Shown piece by piece: positions 54,880-63,828 of a stretch of 64,000 nucleotides of DNA. The position numbers and the translations under genes are program-made. How positions within the stretch are numbered: the stretch's first letter is position 1; each line of letters begins with the position of its first letter. The stretch covers positions 310,001 through 374,000 of the forward strand of contig NZ_CP032364.1 of NCBI RefSeq assembly GCF_003589745.1, written 5' to 3'. The notes beneath the pieces were generated by a model. That model was not told where the DNA came from. It ran no database searches and worked only from the letters and a program-made list of their open reading frames with translations. This DNA is from Lachnoanaerobaculum umeaense. Lineage in GTDB: Bacteria > Bacillota > Clostridia > Lachnospirales > Lachnospiraceae.

Positions 54880-55015
54880 AAAAAGGGGTGATATCGTATG
54901 AATGTTTGAGTTGGATAATAATATTTTTGTAAGGGGATTTAGTTATATTTATTGTGATGTTTGATGAGCTTTTGATTCAGTAATATATTATTAAGGAAGT
55001 GGGAAAAGAATATGA
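54880..55015 (+). repeat. 136-bp direct repeat, copy B
   Basis: The functional copy: it contains the upstream region, ribosome site (TTAAGGAAG) and ATG 55012 of the secreted protein gene. Copy A lies 1798 bases to the left. Confidence 0.85.
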
Positions 55016-55698
55016 AATCATTTAAAAATATGATATTTGGCTTGATTGCTATGAGTTTATTTATATTTGGATTTTGTTTTACATCATTTGCGGGTTCTTG
55101 GAGACAGGAGAATGGTTCCTGGAGATATATAAGAGAAGACGGTTCTTATCCTGCAAATGAGTGGATGTGGATTGATGGAGATGTGGATGGGTATGCGGAG
55201 TGCTACTACTTTGATGGCAATGGAAATTGTTATATAAATACAACCAGCCCTGACGGTTATAGCATTGACCAGAATGGTGCTTGGACAATAAATGGAGCGG
55301 TACAAAGATGTATAAGTGTTAAAGGTAATCTTGGATATTATGATAAAAGAACAGGTTTGGCACGATATTATAATCAACAATCAGGAAGAATAATACTTAG
55401 TATGTATCCTGACAATGTAAAGTTTGCGGTACTGACTTTAGATTATCCAAGGAGGATGGTAGTAACAGATGGTATTACAGGAGAGGCAACATATACTGAA
55501 AAGGTGTTCAGCATACATTTTAGTAGATTTTCAGAAAATATGCGTGATGGAAGTCAAGCTTCATGGAGAGCGTATGAGAATAGGAATGTAACAGTTGTGT
55601 TTATAGGAGGTCAACCTGAACTTTATAGTGCAGAAGGTGGCGAACCACTTGAATCAGTAGGGTTTGAGGGTGACAATGTAAAAATTTATACTAACTAA
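55012..55698 (+). CDS. Secreted protein with N-terminal cell-wall-binding-type repeats
   Basis: A 228-residue protein with a signal peptide (about 1-27, ending SFAG). One or two Trp/Tyr/Gly-rich repeats (about 28-95: GSWRQENGSWRYI, CYYFDGNGNCY) resemble those of the proteins at 25061 and 26987. The C-terminal 130 residues form an unrecognised, probably beta-rich domain. It is a single gene behind the duplicated upstream region. A surface-associated role is likely, function unknown. Confidence 0.65.
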   Translation: MKSFKNMIFGLIAMSLFIFGFCFTSFAGSWRQENGSWRYIREDGSYPANEWMWIDGDVDGYAECYYFDGNGNCYINTTSPDGYSIDQNGAWTINGAVQRCISVKGNLGYYDKRTGLARYYNQQSGRIILSMYPDNVKFAVLTLDYPRRMVVTDGITGEATYTEKVFSIHFSRFSENMRDGSQASWRAYENRNVTVVFIGGQPELYSAEGGEPLESVGFEGDNVKIYTN

Positions 55699-55705
55699 TA
55701 TATCC

Positions 55706-55730
55706 GGGGCTGTCAAGAACTGACAGCCTC
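55706..55730 (+). terminator. Terminator of secreted-protein gene
   Basis: GGGGCTGTCA / TGACAGCCTC with a five-base loop, then ATTTTATTT. Confidence 0.75.
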
Positions 55731-55764
55731 ATTTTATTTGTCCAAAATTTTTATGCACAAGCCC

Positions 55765-55792
55765 TTGATTTTATTCATAAAAAGTGTATAAT
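55765..55792 (+). promoter_or_regulatory. Candidate arg promoter with overlapping ARG-box-like inverted repeat
   Basis: TTGATT (55765-55770), a 16-base spacer and TATAAT (55787-55792) form a promoter about 55 bases before argC. TATTCAT (55772-55778) and the opposed GTGTATA (55784-55790) form a spaced inverted repeat like half-sites of ArgR/AhrC operators, placed to block RNA polymerase. Confidence 0.4.
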
Positions 55793-55846
55793 TATAAAAC
55801 TATAAAAGTAATATTATAAATTGCAAGAAAGGAAATGAGGTGTTTT

Positions 55847-56887
55847 ATGATAAAAGCAGGTATTGTAGGAGCTACGGGATATGCAGGAGCAGAGCTGGCT
55901 AGACTGTTGTTACAAAGAAATGACTGTGAAATAGTGGGCTACGGATCAAAGAGCTTTGTGGGTGAGACTTATTCAGGTGTATTTAGAAACATGTATAAAT
56001 ATGCAGACATATCTTGTGTAAACGACAATATAGTAGAACTGTCAAAAAAAGTAGATGTTATATTTACAGCTACACCTCAGGGTTTCCTGGCTGAAAATAT
56101 AAATGATGAGGTACTTGCTAATTCAAAAGTAATAGACCTTTCAGCGGACTTCAGAATAAAGGATGTGGATGTATATGAAAAGTGGTATAAGCTTGAGCAC
56201 AAGTCAAAAAATCTGATAGAAAGGGCAGTATACGGATTGCCTGAGCTTTACCGTGAAGATATAAAGAATGCAAGGCTGATTGCAAATCCGGGATGTTATC
56301 CTACCTGCTCAATACTTTCATTAAATCCACTGCTAAAGCATAAATTGATAGATGAAAACAGCATCATAATAGATGCCAAGTCAGGAACTTCAGGTGCAGG
56401 AAGAAGTGCAAAGATTGATAATCTTTTTTGCGAAGTTAATGAGAATATGAAAGCATATGGTATAGCAAGTCACAGACATACTCCGGAGATAGAAGAACAA
56501 CTGAGTAAAGTTGCGAATGTGCCGATAGTACTCAGTTTTACACCACATCTGGTTCCTATGATGAGAGGAATTTTGGTAACTGCATATGCTTCACTAAAGC
56601 CTTATGTAAGTAAGGAAGATGTAAAAAAAGCTTATGAGTCTGAGTATTCAAATGAGAAGTTTATAAGGCTTCTTAGAAAAAATGAAAATGCGGAGACTAG
56701 ATTTGTAAAGGGAAGCAATTTTGTGGATATAGGCTATGTAATAGATAAGAGGACAAACAGGATAGTAGTGACCGGTGCTATTGACAATCTTATAAAGGGT
56801 GCTGCGGGTCAGGCTATGCAGAATATGAATTTAATGTTTGGAATTGAAGAAGAATGTGGATTAAAAAATTTACCGATATCAATATGA
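55847..56887 (+). CDS. argC: N-acetyl-gamma-glutamyl-phosphate reductase
   Basis: A 346-residue enzyme. The N-terminal GIVGATGYAGAELARLL binds NADP; the catalytic cysteine lies in ANPGCYPT, and SHRHTPEIE carries the conserved His. It reduces N-acetylglutamyl phosphate to the semialdehyde in arginine synthesis. ATG 55847 is chosen because GAGGTG lies just before it; an in-frame ATG 12 bases upstream is less well placed. The stop overlaps the start of the GNAT gene. Confidence 0.95.
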   Translation: MIKAGIVGATGYAGAELARLLLQRNDCEIVGYGSKSFVGETYSGVFRNMYKYADISCVNDNIVELSKKVDVIFTATPQGFLAENINDEVLANSKVIDLSADFRIKDVDVYEKWYKLEHKSKNLIERAVYGLPELYREDIKNARLIANPGCYPTCSILSLNPLLKHKLIDENSIIIDAKSGTSGAGRSAKIDNLFCEVNENMKAYGIASHRHTPEIEEQLSKVANVPIVLSFTPHLVPMMRGILVTAYASLKPYVSKEDVKKAYESEYSNEKFIRLLRKNENAETRFVKGSNFVDIGYVIDKRTNRIVVTGAIDNLIKGAAGQAMQNMNLMFGIEEECGLKNLPISI

Positions 56888-57345
56888 TGAAGAAAGATAT
56901 AGAAATAAGGACAATGACTATTGAGGATTACAATGAGGTAATGACTCTATGGAAAAGCATAAAGGGTTTTAAAATAAGAGCTATTGATGATGACTTTGAG
57001 CATATAAAGAAATTCCTTGATAGGAATATAGGACTTAGTGTTGTTGCCATAAAGGACGATCATATAGTTGGAAGCATACTTTCAGGACATGATGGTAGAC
57101 AGGCTTCGTTCTACCATGTATGTGTAGATGCAAAGTGCAGAGGATTAAATATAGCAAGTCGGATGGTGGAGGAAGCTATAGAAAGGCTCAAAGAAGAAGG
57201 AATCAGCAAGATAACATTGATTGCATTCAAGAAAAATTTTGCCGGAAATATTTTTTGGAAAAATCAGAATTGGAAGTTAAATACTGATATAAACAGCTAT
57301 GAACTTACACTAAATGAGGGAAATATATCAAGTGTAGTAGCATAA
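56884..57345 (+). CDS. GNAT-family N-acetyltransferase within arg operon
   Basis: A 153-residue single-domain GNAT. EIRTMTIEDYNEVMTLWKS, the acetyl-CoA-binding segment VDAKCRGLNIASRMVEEA (R/Q-x-x-G-x-G/A type, slightly degenerate) and an N-x-x-A/G-x-x-F/W motif (FAGNIFWKNQNW) are visible; it resembles YpeA/RimI-like enzymes. Its position between argC and argJ with an overlapping start suggests it may make N-acetylglutamate, backing up ArgJ. ATG at 56884 or 56887 are both possible. Confidence 0.72.
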   Translation: MMKKDIEIRTMTIEDYNEVMTLWKSIKGFKIRAIDDDFEHIKKFLDRNIGLSVVAIKDDHIVGSILSGHDGRQASFYHVCVDAKCRGLNIASRMVEEAIERLKEEGISKITLIAFKKNFAGNIFWKNQNWKLNTDINSYELTLNEGNISSVVA

Positions 57346-57428
57346 TGACTTATGTATACCCGGGGCTTGGAGCTTTGTGTAAAGCATAGCCGGTATATGT
57401 AATTGAAATAGCAGTATAAGGAGAAGGT

Positions 57429-58655
57429 ATGAATATAATAAATGGCGGAATATGTGCCCCAAAGGGATTTTTGGCAAGTGCAACAGCAGCGAATATAAAA
57501 TATAAAAACAGAACAGATATGGCTATGATTTTTTCAAAAGTTCCTGCCATATCTGCCGGAACATATACTACAAATCTTGTGAAAGCTGCACCGGTACTTT
57601 GGGATAGGAATATTACAGATAGTGAAGTGGAAGTAAATGCAATAGTCATAAATTCAGGCATTGCTAATGCATGCACAAAGGATGAGGGCATGGAGTATTG
57701 TAAGCAGAGTGCAAATAAGGCTGCTATGGAGCTTTTAGTAGATGAAAATTCAGTGCTTTTGGCTTCTACCGGAGTGATAGGTATGCAGCTGCCTATAGAT
57801 AGAATCTGTAATGGTATAGAGTCACTTTCAAAGTCTTTGGAACAGAGCGAAAGGGCGGCAAATGAGGCTGCAAAGGCTATAATGACTACAGACACTGTTT
57901 CAAAGGAAGTCGCAATAGAGTTTGAAATTTCAGGAAAAACTGTAAAGATGGGTGGAATGTGTAAGGGTTCAGGAATGATACATCCGAATATGTGTACAAT
58001 GCTTGGATTTATTACAACGGATATAAATATTTCAAAGGAGCTTTTATTAAAAGCAATTAGAGAGGATGTAGTAGATACCTTCAATATGGTGAGTGTTGAC
58101 GGTGATACTTCTACAAATGATTCACTTATTATTCTTGCAAATGGATTGGCTGAAAATGTAAAAATAGTTGATGAAAATAGTGATGAGTACAAGGTATTTA
58201 AAATTAATTTGAACTTTGTCACAACCACTCTTTCAAAGATGATTGCAGGAGATGGGGAGGGTGCTACTGCACTTTTTGAAGTAGTGGTAGATGGTGCCAA
58301 GACCAAGGAAACTGCAAGAACTTTAGCAAAATCAGTAGTTACTTCATCACTTACAAAGGCTGCTATATTCGGACATGATGCGAACTGGGGTAGAATACTT
58401 TGTGCACTGGGATATAGTGGAGAAAAATTTGATCCTGATAATATGGAGCTTTATTTTGAAAGTGAAAACGGAAAGATCTTGATATATAAGGATGGAGTAT
58501 CTGTAGGTTTTGATGAAGATGTAGCTACAAAAATCCTTTCAGCAAAAGAGGTGAGAGCTTTGGTAAAGCTACATATGGGTGAGTTTAGTGCAACCGCATG
58601 GGGATGTGATCTGACATTTGACTATGTAAAGATAAATGCAGATTACAGAAGCTAG
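57429..58655 (+). CDS. argJ: Bifunctional ornithine acetyltransferase / N-acetylglutamate synthase
   Basis: A 408-residue proenzyme. The self-cleavage region is KGSGMIHPNMCTMLGF: the nucleophilic Thr follows Cys here, whereas Ala is usual. FGHDANWGRILCALGYSG and the C-terminal ATAWGCDLTFDYVKINADYRS are family signatures. ArgJ moves the acetyl group from N-acetylornithine back to glutamate, closing the acetyl cycle. GAAGGAG lies before ATG 57429. Confidence 0.94.
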   Translation: MNIINGGICAPKGFLASATAANIKYKNRTDMAMIFSKVPAISAGTYTTNLVKAAPVLWDRNITDSEVEVNAIVINSGIANACTKDEGMEYCKQSANKAAMELLVDENSVLLASTGVIGMQLPIDRICNGIESLSKSLEQSERAANEAAKAIMTTDTVSKEVAIEFEISGKTVKMGGMCKGSGMIHPNMCTMLGFITTDINISKELLLKAIREDVVDTFNMVSVDGDTSTNDSLIILANGLAENVKIVDENSDEYKVFKINLNFVTTTLSKMIAGDGEGATALFEVVVDGAKTKETARTLAKSVVTSSLTKAAIFGHDANWGRILCALGYSGEKFDPDNMELYFESENGKILIYKDGVSVGFDEDVATKILSAKEVRALVKLHMGEFSATAWGCDLTFDYVKINADYRS

Positions 58656-58722
58656 AAGCATTTAAGCTTTATTTATAAATTATAAGATTTTGCAAAACGA
58701 CAGAAATATAAAGAGGTGTTTA

Positions 58723-59586
58723 ATGGATAAATTACTTGAAAAGGCAGGTACTCTTATTGAGGCTCTGCCATATATACAAGCCTTTAATAAAAAAATAGTA
58801 GTGGTAAAGTATGGAGGTTCAGCCATGCTTGATGATGAACTGAAGAAAAAGGTAATACAGGACATAGTGCTTTTAAAGCTTGTAGGTTTGCAGCCTGTTA
58901 TAGTACATGGAGGTGGTAAGGAGATTTCCAAATGGCTGGAAAAAGTAAATATAGAGCCACATTTTGTAAACGGCCTAAGATTCACGGATGATGCTACCAT
59001 GGAAGTTGTAGAAATGGTACTCAATAAAGTAAATAAAGAACTTGTACAAATGATGGGTGAGCTTGGAATGAAGGCGGTAGGTATCAGTGGAAAGGACGGC
59101 TCACTATTACATTGCCATAAAAAGGAAGTGGAGGGAGAGGATATAGGTCTGGTAGGTGAAGTAAGTGAAGTAAATCCGGATATTATTTTTGACCTTTTAG
59201 ATAGAGAGTTTGTACCTGTTATATGTCCGGTAGGCTTTGATAGGGAATATAAAAGTTATAATGTAAATGCAGATGATGCAGCATGTGCTATTGCAAAGGC
59301 ACTGAAAGCTGAAAAGTTGGCATTTCTTACGGATGTAGAGGGAGTATACAGGGATTTTGATGACAAAAGCAGCCTTATAGAAAAAATAAGTACAAAAGAA
59401 ATACAGGAAATGATTGAAAATGGGCAGATGGGTGGAGGTATGCTGCCGAAGCTTTCAAATTGTGTGGATGCTATAGAAAACGGGGTAAACAGAGTGACAA
59501 TAGCTGACGGTAGAGTGCCACATTGTCTTTTGCTTGAAATGTTCACAAACAAGGGTATCGGTACTATGATAGTGGGAGATGAATAA
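58723..59586 (+). CDS. argB: Acetylglutamate kinase
   Basis: A 287-residue amino-acid kinase. VVKYGGSAM (phosphate-binding Lys), [27 protein letters not shown] and [19 protein letters not shown] match ArgB. The ATG at 58723 follows AGAGGTG and yields the conserved N-terminus ([17 protein letters not shown]); an in-frame ATG 33 bases upstream does not. The stop overlaps the argD region. Confidence 0.95.
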   Translation: MDKLLEKAGTLIEALPYIQAFNKKIVVVKYGGSAMLDDELKKKVIQDIVLLKLVGLQPVIVHGGGKEISKWLEKVNIEPHFVNGLRFTDDATMEVVEMVLNKVNKELVQMMGELGMKAVGISGKDGSLLHCHKKEVEGEDIGLVGEVSEVNPDIIFDLLDREFVPVICPVGFDREYKSYNVNADDAACAIAKALKAEKLAFLTDVEGVYRDFDDKSSLIEKISTKEIQEMIENGQMGGGMLPKLSNCVDAIENGVNRVTIADGRVPHCLLLEMFTNKGIGTMIVGDE

Positions 59587-59587
59587 T

Positions 59588-60772
59588 ATGATGAAGGATC
59601 AGGTAGACTTTGCAGAACATTTATTATTAAAGACATATAACAGATATCAGGTGGTATTTGACCATGGAGATGGAATAAAGCTTTATGACACTGAAGGTAA
59701 TGAATATCTGGATTTTTTTGCCGGTATTGCTGTACAAGGACTTGGCTATAATTATAAGGGATTGAATAAGGCATTAAAAGAACAGGCAGATAAGCTATGG
59801 CATATATCAAACTATTTTTATAACGAACCTGTGATAGTTGCAGGACAAAAATTACTTGAAATAAGTGATATGGAAAAAGTCTTTTTTACAAATTCAGGTA
59901 CGGAGGCTATTGAGGGGGCTGTAAAGATTGCGAAAAAATACGGAACTAAAACCGGGGGAAGATATGAAATAATTGCTATGGAAGGCAGCTTTCATGGAAG
60001 AAGTCTTGGAGCACTTTCGGTTACAGGAAATGAACATTATAGAGAGGATTTTTATCCATTGATTCCCGGAATAAAATTTGCAAAATATAATGATTTAGAA
60101 TCTGTAAAAAATCTTGTTACAGATAAAACCTGTGCTATAATACTTGAGACAATACAAGGAGAGGGTGGAATACATCCGGCTACAAAAGAGTTCTTAGAGG
60201 GCATAAAAAAGTTGACAGATGAAAAAGACTTGATACTTATACTAGATGAGATTCAATGTGGAATGGGCAGGAGCGGAAACTTTTTTGCTTGGCAGGAATA
60301 TGGTATAAAGCCGGATGTTATGACAGTGGCAAAGGCACTGGGTAATGGTGTACCTATAGGTGCATTTTTGACAGCCGGTAAGGCAAGTGATGTATTAAAA
60401 CCGGGAGATCATGGATCCACATATGGAGGCAATCCTTTGGTTTGTGCAGTAGCATCTAAGGTACTTGATATTTTCAAAGAAGATTCAATAATTGAGAATG
60501 TTAGGGTAGTGGGGAAGTATCTTAGAGAAAAGCTTGATGAACTGGCGAGGTCATATCAGTCAATCAATGAAGTCAGAGGTAAGGGTCTGCTTTTGGGAGT
60601 AGAGTTTGATAAACCGGTAGCTGATATTATAAAGAGTGCATTGACAGATGAGAGACTGGTACTGATAAATGCCGGCAGCAATGTACTTAGATTTATTCCA
60701 CCACTCATTATTTCAAAATCAGATGTTGATGATGCTCTTTGCAGATTGAAGAGAGTGTTAGAAAAAATTTAA
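59588..60772 (+). CDS. argD: Acetylornithine aminotransferase
   Basis: A 394-residue class III PLP aminotransferase. FTNSGTEAIEGAVKIA, LDEIQCGMGRSG, the Schiff-base Lys in TVAKALGNGVPIGA, and GDHGSTYGGNPL are intact. It converts N-acetylglutamate semialdehyde to N-acetylornithine. ATG 59588 is best spaced from GGGAG; ATGs at 59579 (too close) and 59591 are alternatives. It is last of the arg genes and lies 14 bases from glnA. Confidence 0.94.
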   Translation: MMKDQVDFAEHLLLKTYNRYQVVFDHGDGIKLYDTEGNEYLDFFAGIAVQGLGYNYKGLNKALKEQADKLWHISNYFYNEPVIVAGQKLLEISDMEKVFFTNSGTEAIEGAVKIAKKYGTKTGGRYEIIAMEGSFHGRSLGALSVTGNEHYREDFYPLIPGIKFAKYNDLESVKNLVTDKTCAIILETIQGEGGIHPATKEFLEGIKKLTDEKDLILILDEIQCGMGRSGNFFAWQEYGIKPDVMTVAKALGNGVPIGAFLTAGKASDVLKPGDHGSTYGGNPLVCAVASKVLDIFKEDSIIENVRVVGKYLREKLDELARSYQSINEVRGKGLLLGVEFDKPVADIIKSALTDERLVLINAGSNVLRFIPPLIISKSDVDDALCRLKRVLEKI

Positions 60773-60786
60773 AGAAAAGGTGAAAA

Positions 60787-62091
60787 ATGACAAAGGAAGA
60801 GATTTTTGCCATAGTTGAAGAGGAAGATGTAGGATTTATAAGATTGCAGTTTACCGATATTTTCGGAACATTAAAAAATATAGCAATAACTGTAAGTCAG
60901 CTTGAGGATGCACTGGACAATAAAATTCTTTTTGACGGTTCAAGTGTAAAGGGGTTTGCACCAATAGAAGATTCGGATCTGTATTTACATCCGGATCTTT
61001 CAACATTTTGTATTTTTCCATGGAGACCACAGCAGGGAAAGGTTGCAAGATTTATTTGTGACATATATAGATCTGATGGGAGTATATTCACAGCAGATCC
61101 CAGAGCGGCACTTTTGAATGCATATAAAGCAGCAAAAGAAGCAGGCTTGAATATATTTATTGAAGCTGAATGTGAGTTCTTTTTGTTAAATACAGATGAT
61201 ACGGGAGAGGTAAGTCGTACTGTAAAGGAAAAGGCGAGTTATTTTGATGTAGGTCCTCTTGACATGTCTGAGAATATACGAAGAGATATTGTGTTAAATT
61301 TGGAGGAGATGGGAATACAAATAAAGTCTTCACACCATGAAATTGCAAAGGCTCAGCATGAAATAGACTTCACAAATCAAAGTGCAGTAGTATGTGCAGA
61401 TACTATACAGACATTTAGAATGGCTGTAAAGACATTGGCAAAAAGACATGGACTAAGTGCTTCATTTATGCCAAAACCTTTTGATACGGAAAATGGAAGT
61501 GGTATGCATTTTAAGGTCTCAGTTTTTGATAATGATGGTAATAATGTGTTTTTAGAAGATTCAAAACTTAGTACAGAGGCAAGCGCAGCTATTGCAGGAA
61601 TATTGGCACATGCAAGTGAATTGTCTTTGATAAATAATCCTTTGGTGAACTCATATAAGAGATTAAAGCCTGGATTTGATGCACCGGTATATGTATCTTG
61701 GAGTTCAAACTCCAATAGAAGTGCACTTATTAGAATACCTACAGAAAGAGATAATCAAATCAGACTGGAATTTAGAAGTCCTGATTCTGCTGCAAATCCT
61801 TATCTTTGTATTGCAATGCTTATATATTCTATTCTAGATGGTATAGAGAACAAAATCGAATGTGATGACGCAATCAATCAAAACATGTATGCAGATAAAG
61901 TGGATAATATTAAAAAACTTCCGGATACGCTAAGTGAGGCAATAGACGAATTTGAAAAATCGGATTTTGTAAGAGAGAAATTGGGTAAGCATATATTTGA
62001 TGAGTATCTAAGTGCTAAGAAGGTGGAATGGAATGAATTTAATAATGCTGTTACAGATTGGGAAATAAAGAAGTATTTGGAGAGATACTAG
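60787..62091 (+). CDS. glnA: Glutamine synthetase, type I
   Basis: A 434-residue GSI enzyme. LFDGSSVKGFAPIEDSD, EAECEFFLL (metal-binding Glu), NGSGMHFKVS, and the EFRSPDSAANPYL substrate/metal block are clear. It makes glutamine from glutamate, ammonia and ATP. Length fits the short GSI-alpha class, which lacks the adenylylation region. It shares a transcript with argD and is followed by an ANTAR regulator that likely controls nitrogen genes. Confidence 0.96.
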   Translation: MTKEEIFAIVEEEDVGFIRLQFTDIFGTLKNIAITVSQLEDALDNKILFDGSSVKGFAPIEDSDLYLHPDLSTFCIFPWRPQQGKVARFICDIYRSDGSIFTADPRAALLNAYKAAKEAGLNIFIEAECEFFLLNTDDTGEVSRTVKEKASYFDVGPLDMSENIRRDIVLNLEEMGIQIKSSHHEIAKAQHEIDFTNQSAVVCADTIQTFRMAVKTLAKRHGLSASFMPKPFDTENGSGMHFKVSVFDNDGNNVFLEDSKLSTEASAAIAGILAHASELSLINNPLVNSYKRLKPGFDAPVYVSWSSNSNRSALIRIPTERDNQIRLEFRSPDSAANPYLCIAMLIYSILDGIENKIECDDAINQNMYADKVDNIKKLPDTLSEAIDEFEKSDFVREKLGKHIFDEYLSAKKVEWNEFNNAVTDWEIKKYLERY

Positions 62092-62129
62092 TTGATTTTA
62101 AGGGTTTTAGTCAAGGAGAAAGGACAGTA

Positions 62130-62681
62130 ATGTCAGATATAATCATTGCATTTCCAAATCCCGGTGACAGCAAGGTTTTAAGATCTATTTTGATCAAAAA
62201 CGGATATTCTATCGTGGGCGTGGTTACCTCAGGTGCTCAAGCTATAAACCTTTCAGATGATATTGATTATGGCATTGTAATATGTGCTTATCAGCTTAAT
62301 GATATGCAGTACATGGAGCTGAGAGATAATGTCAATGAAACCTGTGAGCTTTTGCTCATTTGTTCACCAAATAAATTTAATGGAGCTTTGGATGAAAGTA
62401 TAAATTTTTTGCCAATGCCTTTTAAGGTAATAGAGTTGGCAAAGAAGGTGGGCGAGATATCTGATAAACTTTATTATGAAAGAAAAAGAAAGAAAAAGCA
62501 GGAAGATAGAGGAAGTAAAAATTTTCTAACAATACAAAGAGCAAAGGCGCTTCTGATAGAACATAGGAATATGACAGAGCCACAAGCACATAAGTATTTG
62601 CAAAGCAGTAGTATGGAAAACGGAGACACTATTATAAATATGGCAAAGAAGATTTGCTTGTTATATGGCGGGAAGGAATAG
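62130..62681 (+). CDS. ANTAR-domain RNA-binding regulator with degenerate receiver
   Basis: A 183-residue protein: pseudo-receiver (about 1-112), Lys/Arg-rich linker (117-130) and ANTAR domain (about 133-180; IQRAKALLIEHRNMTEPQAHKYLQ). ANTAR proteins bind paired hairpins in mRNA leaders and prevent termination; glnA-linked members act in nitrogen control. The receiver lacks the phospho-acceptor Asp (Ala53 in ICAYQL) and the conserved Lys (Met96 in LPMPF), so it is probably not phosphorylated and may bind a ligand or partner such as GlnA. ATG 62130 follows AAGGAG and GGACAG. Confidence 0.85.
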   Translation: MSDIIIAFPNPGDSKVLRSILIKNGYSIVGVVTSGAQAINLSDDIDYGIVICAYQLNDMQYMELRDNVNETCELLLICSPNKFNGALDESINFLPMPFKVIELAKKVGEISDKLYYERKRKKKQEDRGSKNFLTIQRAKALLIEHRNMTEPQAHKYLQSSSMENGDTIINMAKKICLLYGGKE

Positions 62682-62687
62682 ATATAG

Positions 62688-63503
62688 ATGGAGAATATTA
62701 TTAAATTTGTAAAAATGCAGGGAGCAGGAAATGATTATGTATATGTGGACTGCTTCAAAGAGGAAGTAAAAAATCCAAGTGAATTTGCAATAAAGGTAAG
62801 CGATAGACATTTTGGAGTAGGCAGTGACGGATTGATACTTATATGTCCGTCAGATATAGCGGATGTAAAAATGGATATGTATAATGCGGACGGCAGTAGA
62901 GGACTTATGTGTGGCAATGGTTCAAGATGTGTGGCCAAATATGCATATGACCATGGCTATGTGAAGTCTGAAAAATTCACTATGGAAACCGGAGCAGGTA
63001 TAAAATACATAGAAGTAGATGCAAAGGATGGTGTTGCAGAGTATATAAATGTAAACATGGGTAAGGCTTTGATTACATCAGAATTTCCGGAGAAGATATT
63101 GATAAATGGAGAAGAAAAAGAGTTTATAGGAATAGATGTGGGAAATCCACATGCAGTGTACTATGTAGACTCTTTGGAAGAACTAAAGAGTATGAACCTT
63201 GAAAAAGTGGGGGAATATTACGAAAAACATAAGAGATTTCCGGATAAGGTCAATTCTGAGTTTATATATATTGAAAATAGAAAAAATATACATATGAGAG
63301 TATGGGAGAGAGGTTCAGGTGAAACTCTTGCCTGTGGAACAGGAGCATGTGCCAGTGCATTTGCTACAATGAAAAAAGGACATTGTGATACAAATGTACG
63401 AGTACATCTGCTTGGTGGAGATTTGGATATAAGCCTGGTAAATGATGAGGTCTATATGAGGGGTAAGGCTGAGTATGTATTCACAGGTGAAATAAAGTTT
63501 TAA
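62688..63503 (+). CDS. dapF: Diaminopimelate epimerase
   Basis: A 271-residue two-domain epimerase. Catalytic cysteines lie in LMCGNGSRCVA (Cys75) and ETLACGTGACASA (about 216); GAGNDYVYVD and DVGNPHAVYYV fit the family. It interconverts LL- and meso-diaminopimelate for lysine and peptidoglycan. Six bases after the ANTAR gene. Confidence 0.96.
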   Translation: MENIIKFVKMQGAGNDYVYVDCFKEEVKNPSEFAIKVSDRHFGVGSDGLILICPSDIADVKMDMYNADGSRGLMCGNGSRCVAKYAYDHGYVKSEKFTMETGAGIKYIEVDAKDGVAEYINVNMGKALITSEFPEKILINGEEKEFIGIDVGNPHAVYYVDSLEELKSMNLEKVGEYYEKHKRFPDKVNSEFIYIENRKNIHMRVWERGSGETLACGTGACASAFATMKKGHCDTNVRVHLLGGDLDISLVNDEVYMRGKAEYVFTGEIKF

Positions 63504-63828
63504 AAAATTTATATAATACTTACAATAATTGATCGAGACATTTTATCTTCTTTATTGCTATGGTAAATTTTCAATAGATTGCACCCACACCAACTTTTGT
63601 ATAGGCAAAATTATATAAACAAAAATAAAAATATATCTTTTAAGTATTGATTTACTCGTGATAATGCATTATTATTTATGTGAAAGTTGTTAATATCTGC
63701 TATCAGATATTTAGAGCAGATCGGTTTATATATTAATAGCTGTCAAAATTGAGAGTGTATTAATGACTATCTCATTCTAATTTTTGTATGAGATGGTAGG
63801 ATAAAGTATAAGTAAAGGAGATAAGTAT
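63504..63828. other. Intergenic region with two inverted repeats before the CdaR-like gene
   Basis: A perfect 8-bp palindromic hairpin AATATCTG/CAGATATT lies at 63692-63711. A 10-bp stem ACTATCTCAT/ATGAGATGGT with one mismatch lies at 63764-63797. The second could end dapF transcription or be an operator of the downstream regulator. No gene was recognised. Confidence 0.4.

Noticed and set aside
55731..55846. Riboswitch or T-box upstream of argC
   Set aside because: Only a promoter and a short inverted repeat are visible; no extended structured leader.
57350..58306. Long minus-strand open frame opposite argJ
   Set aside because: Low-complexity Ser/Ile/Ala translation, no ribosome site, and it mirrors the codon usage of argJ: a shadow frame.
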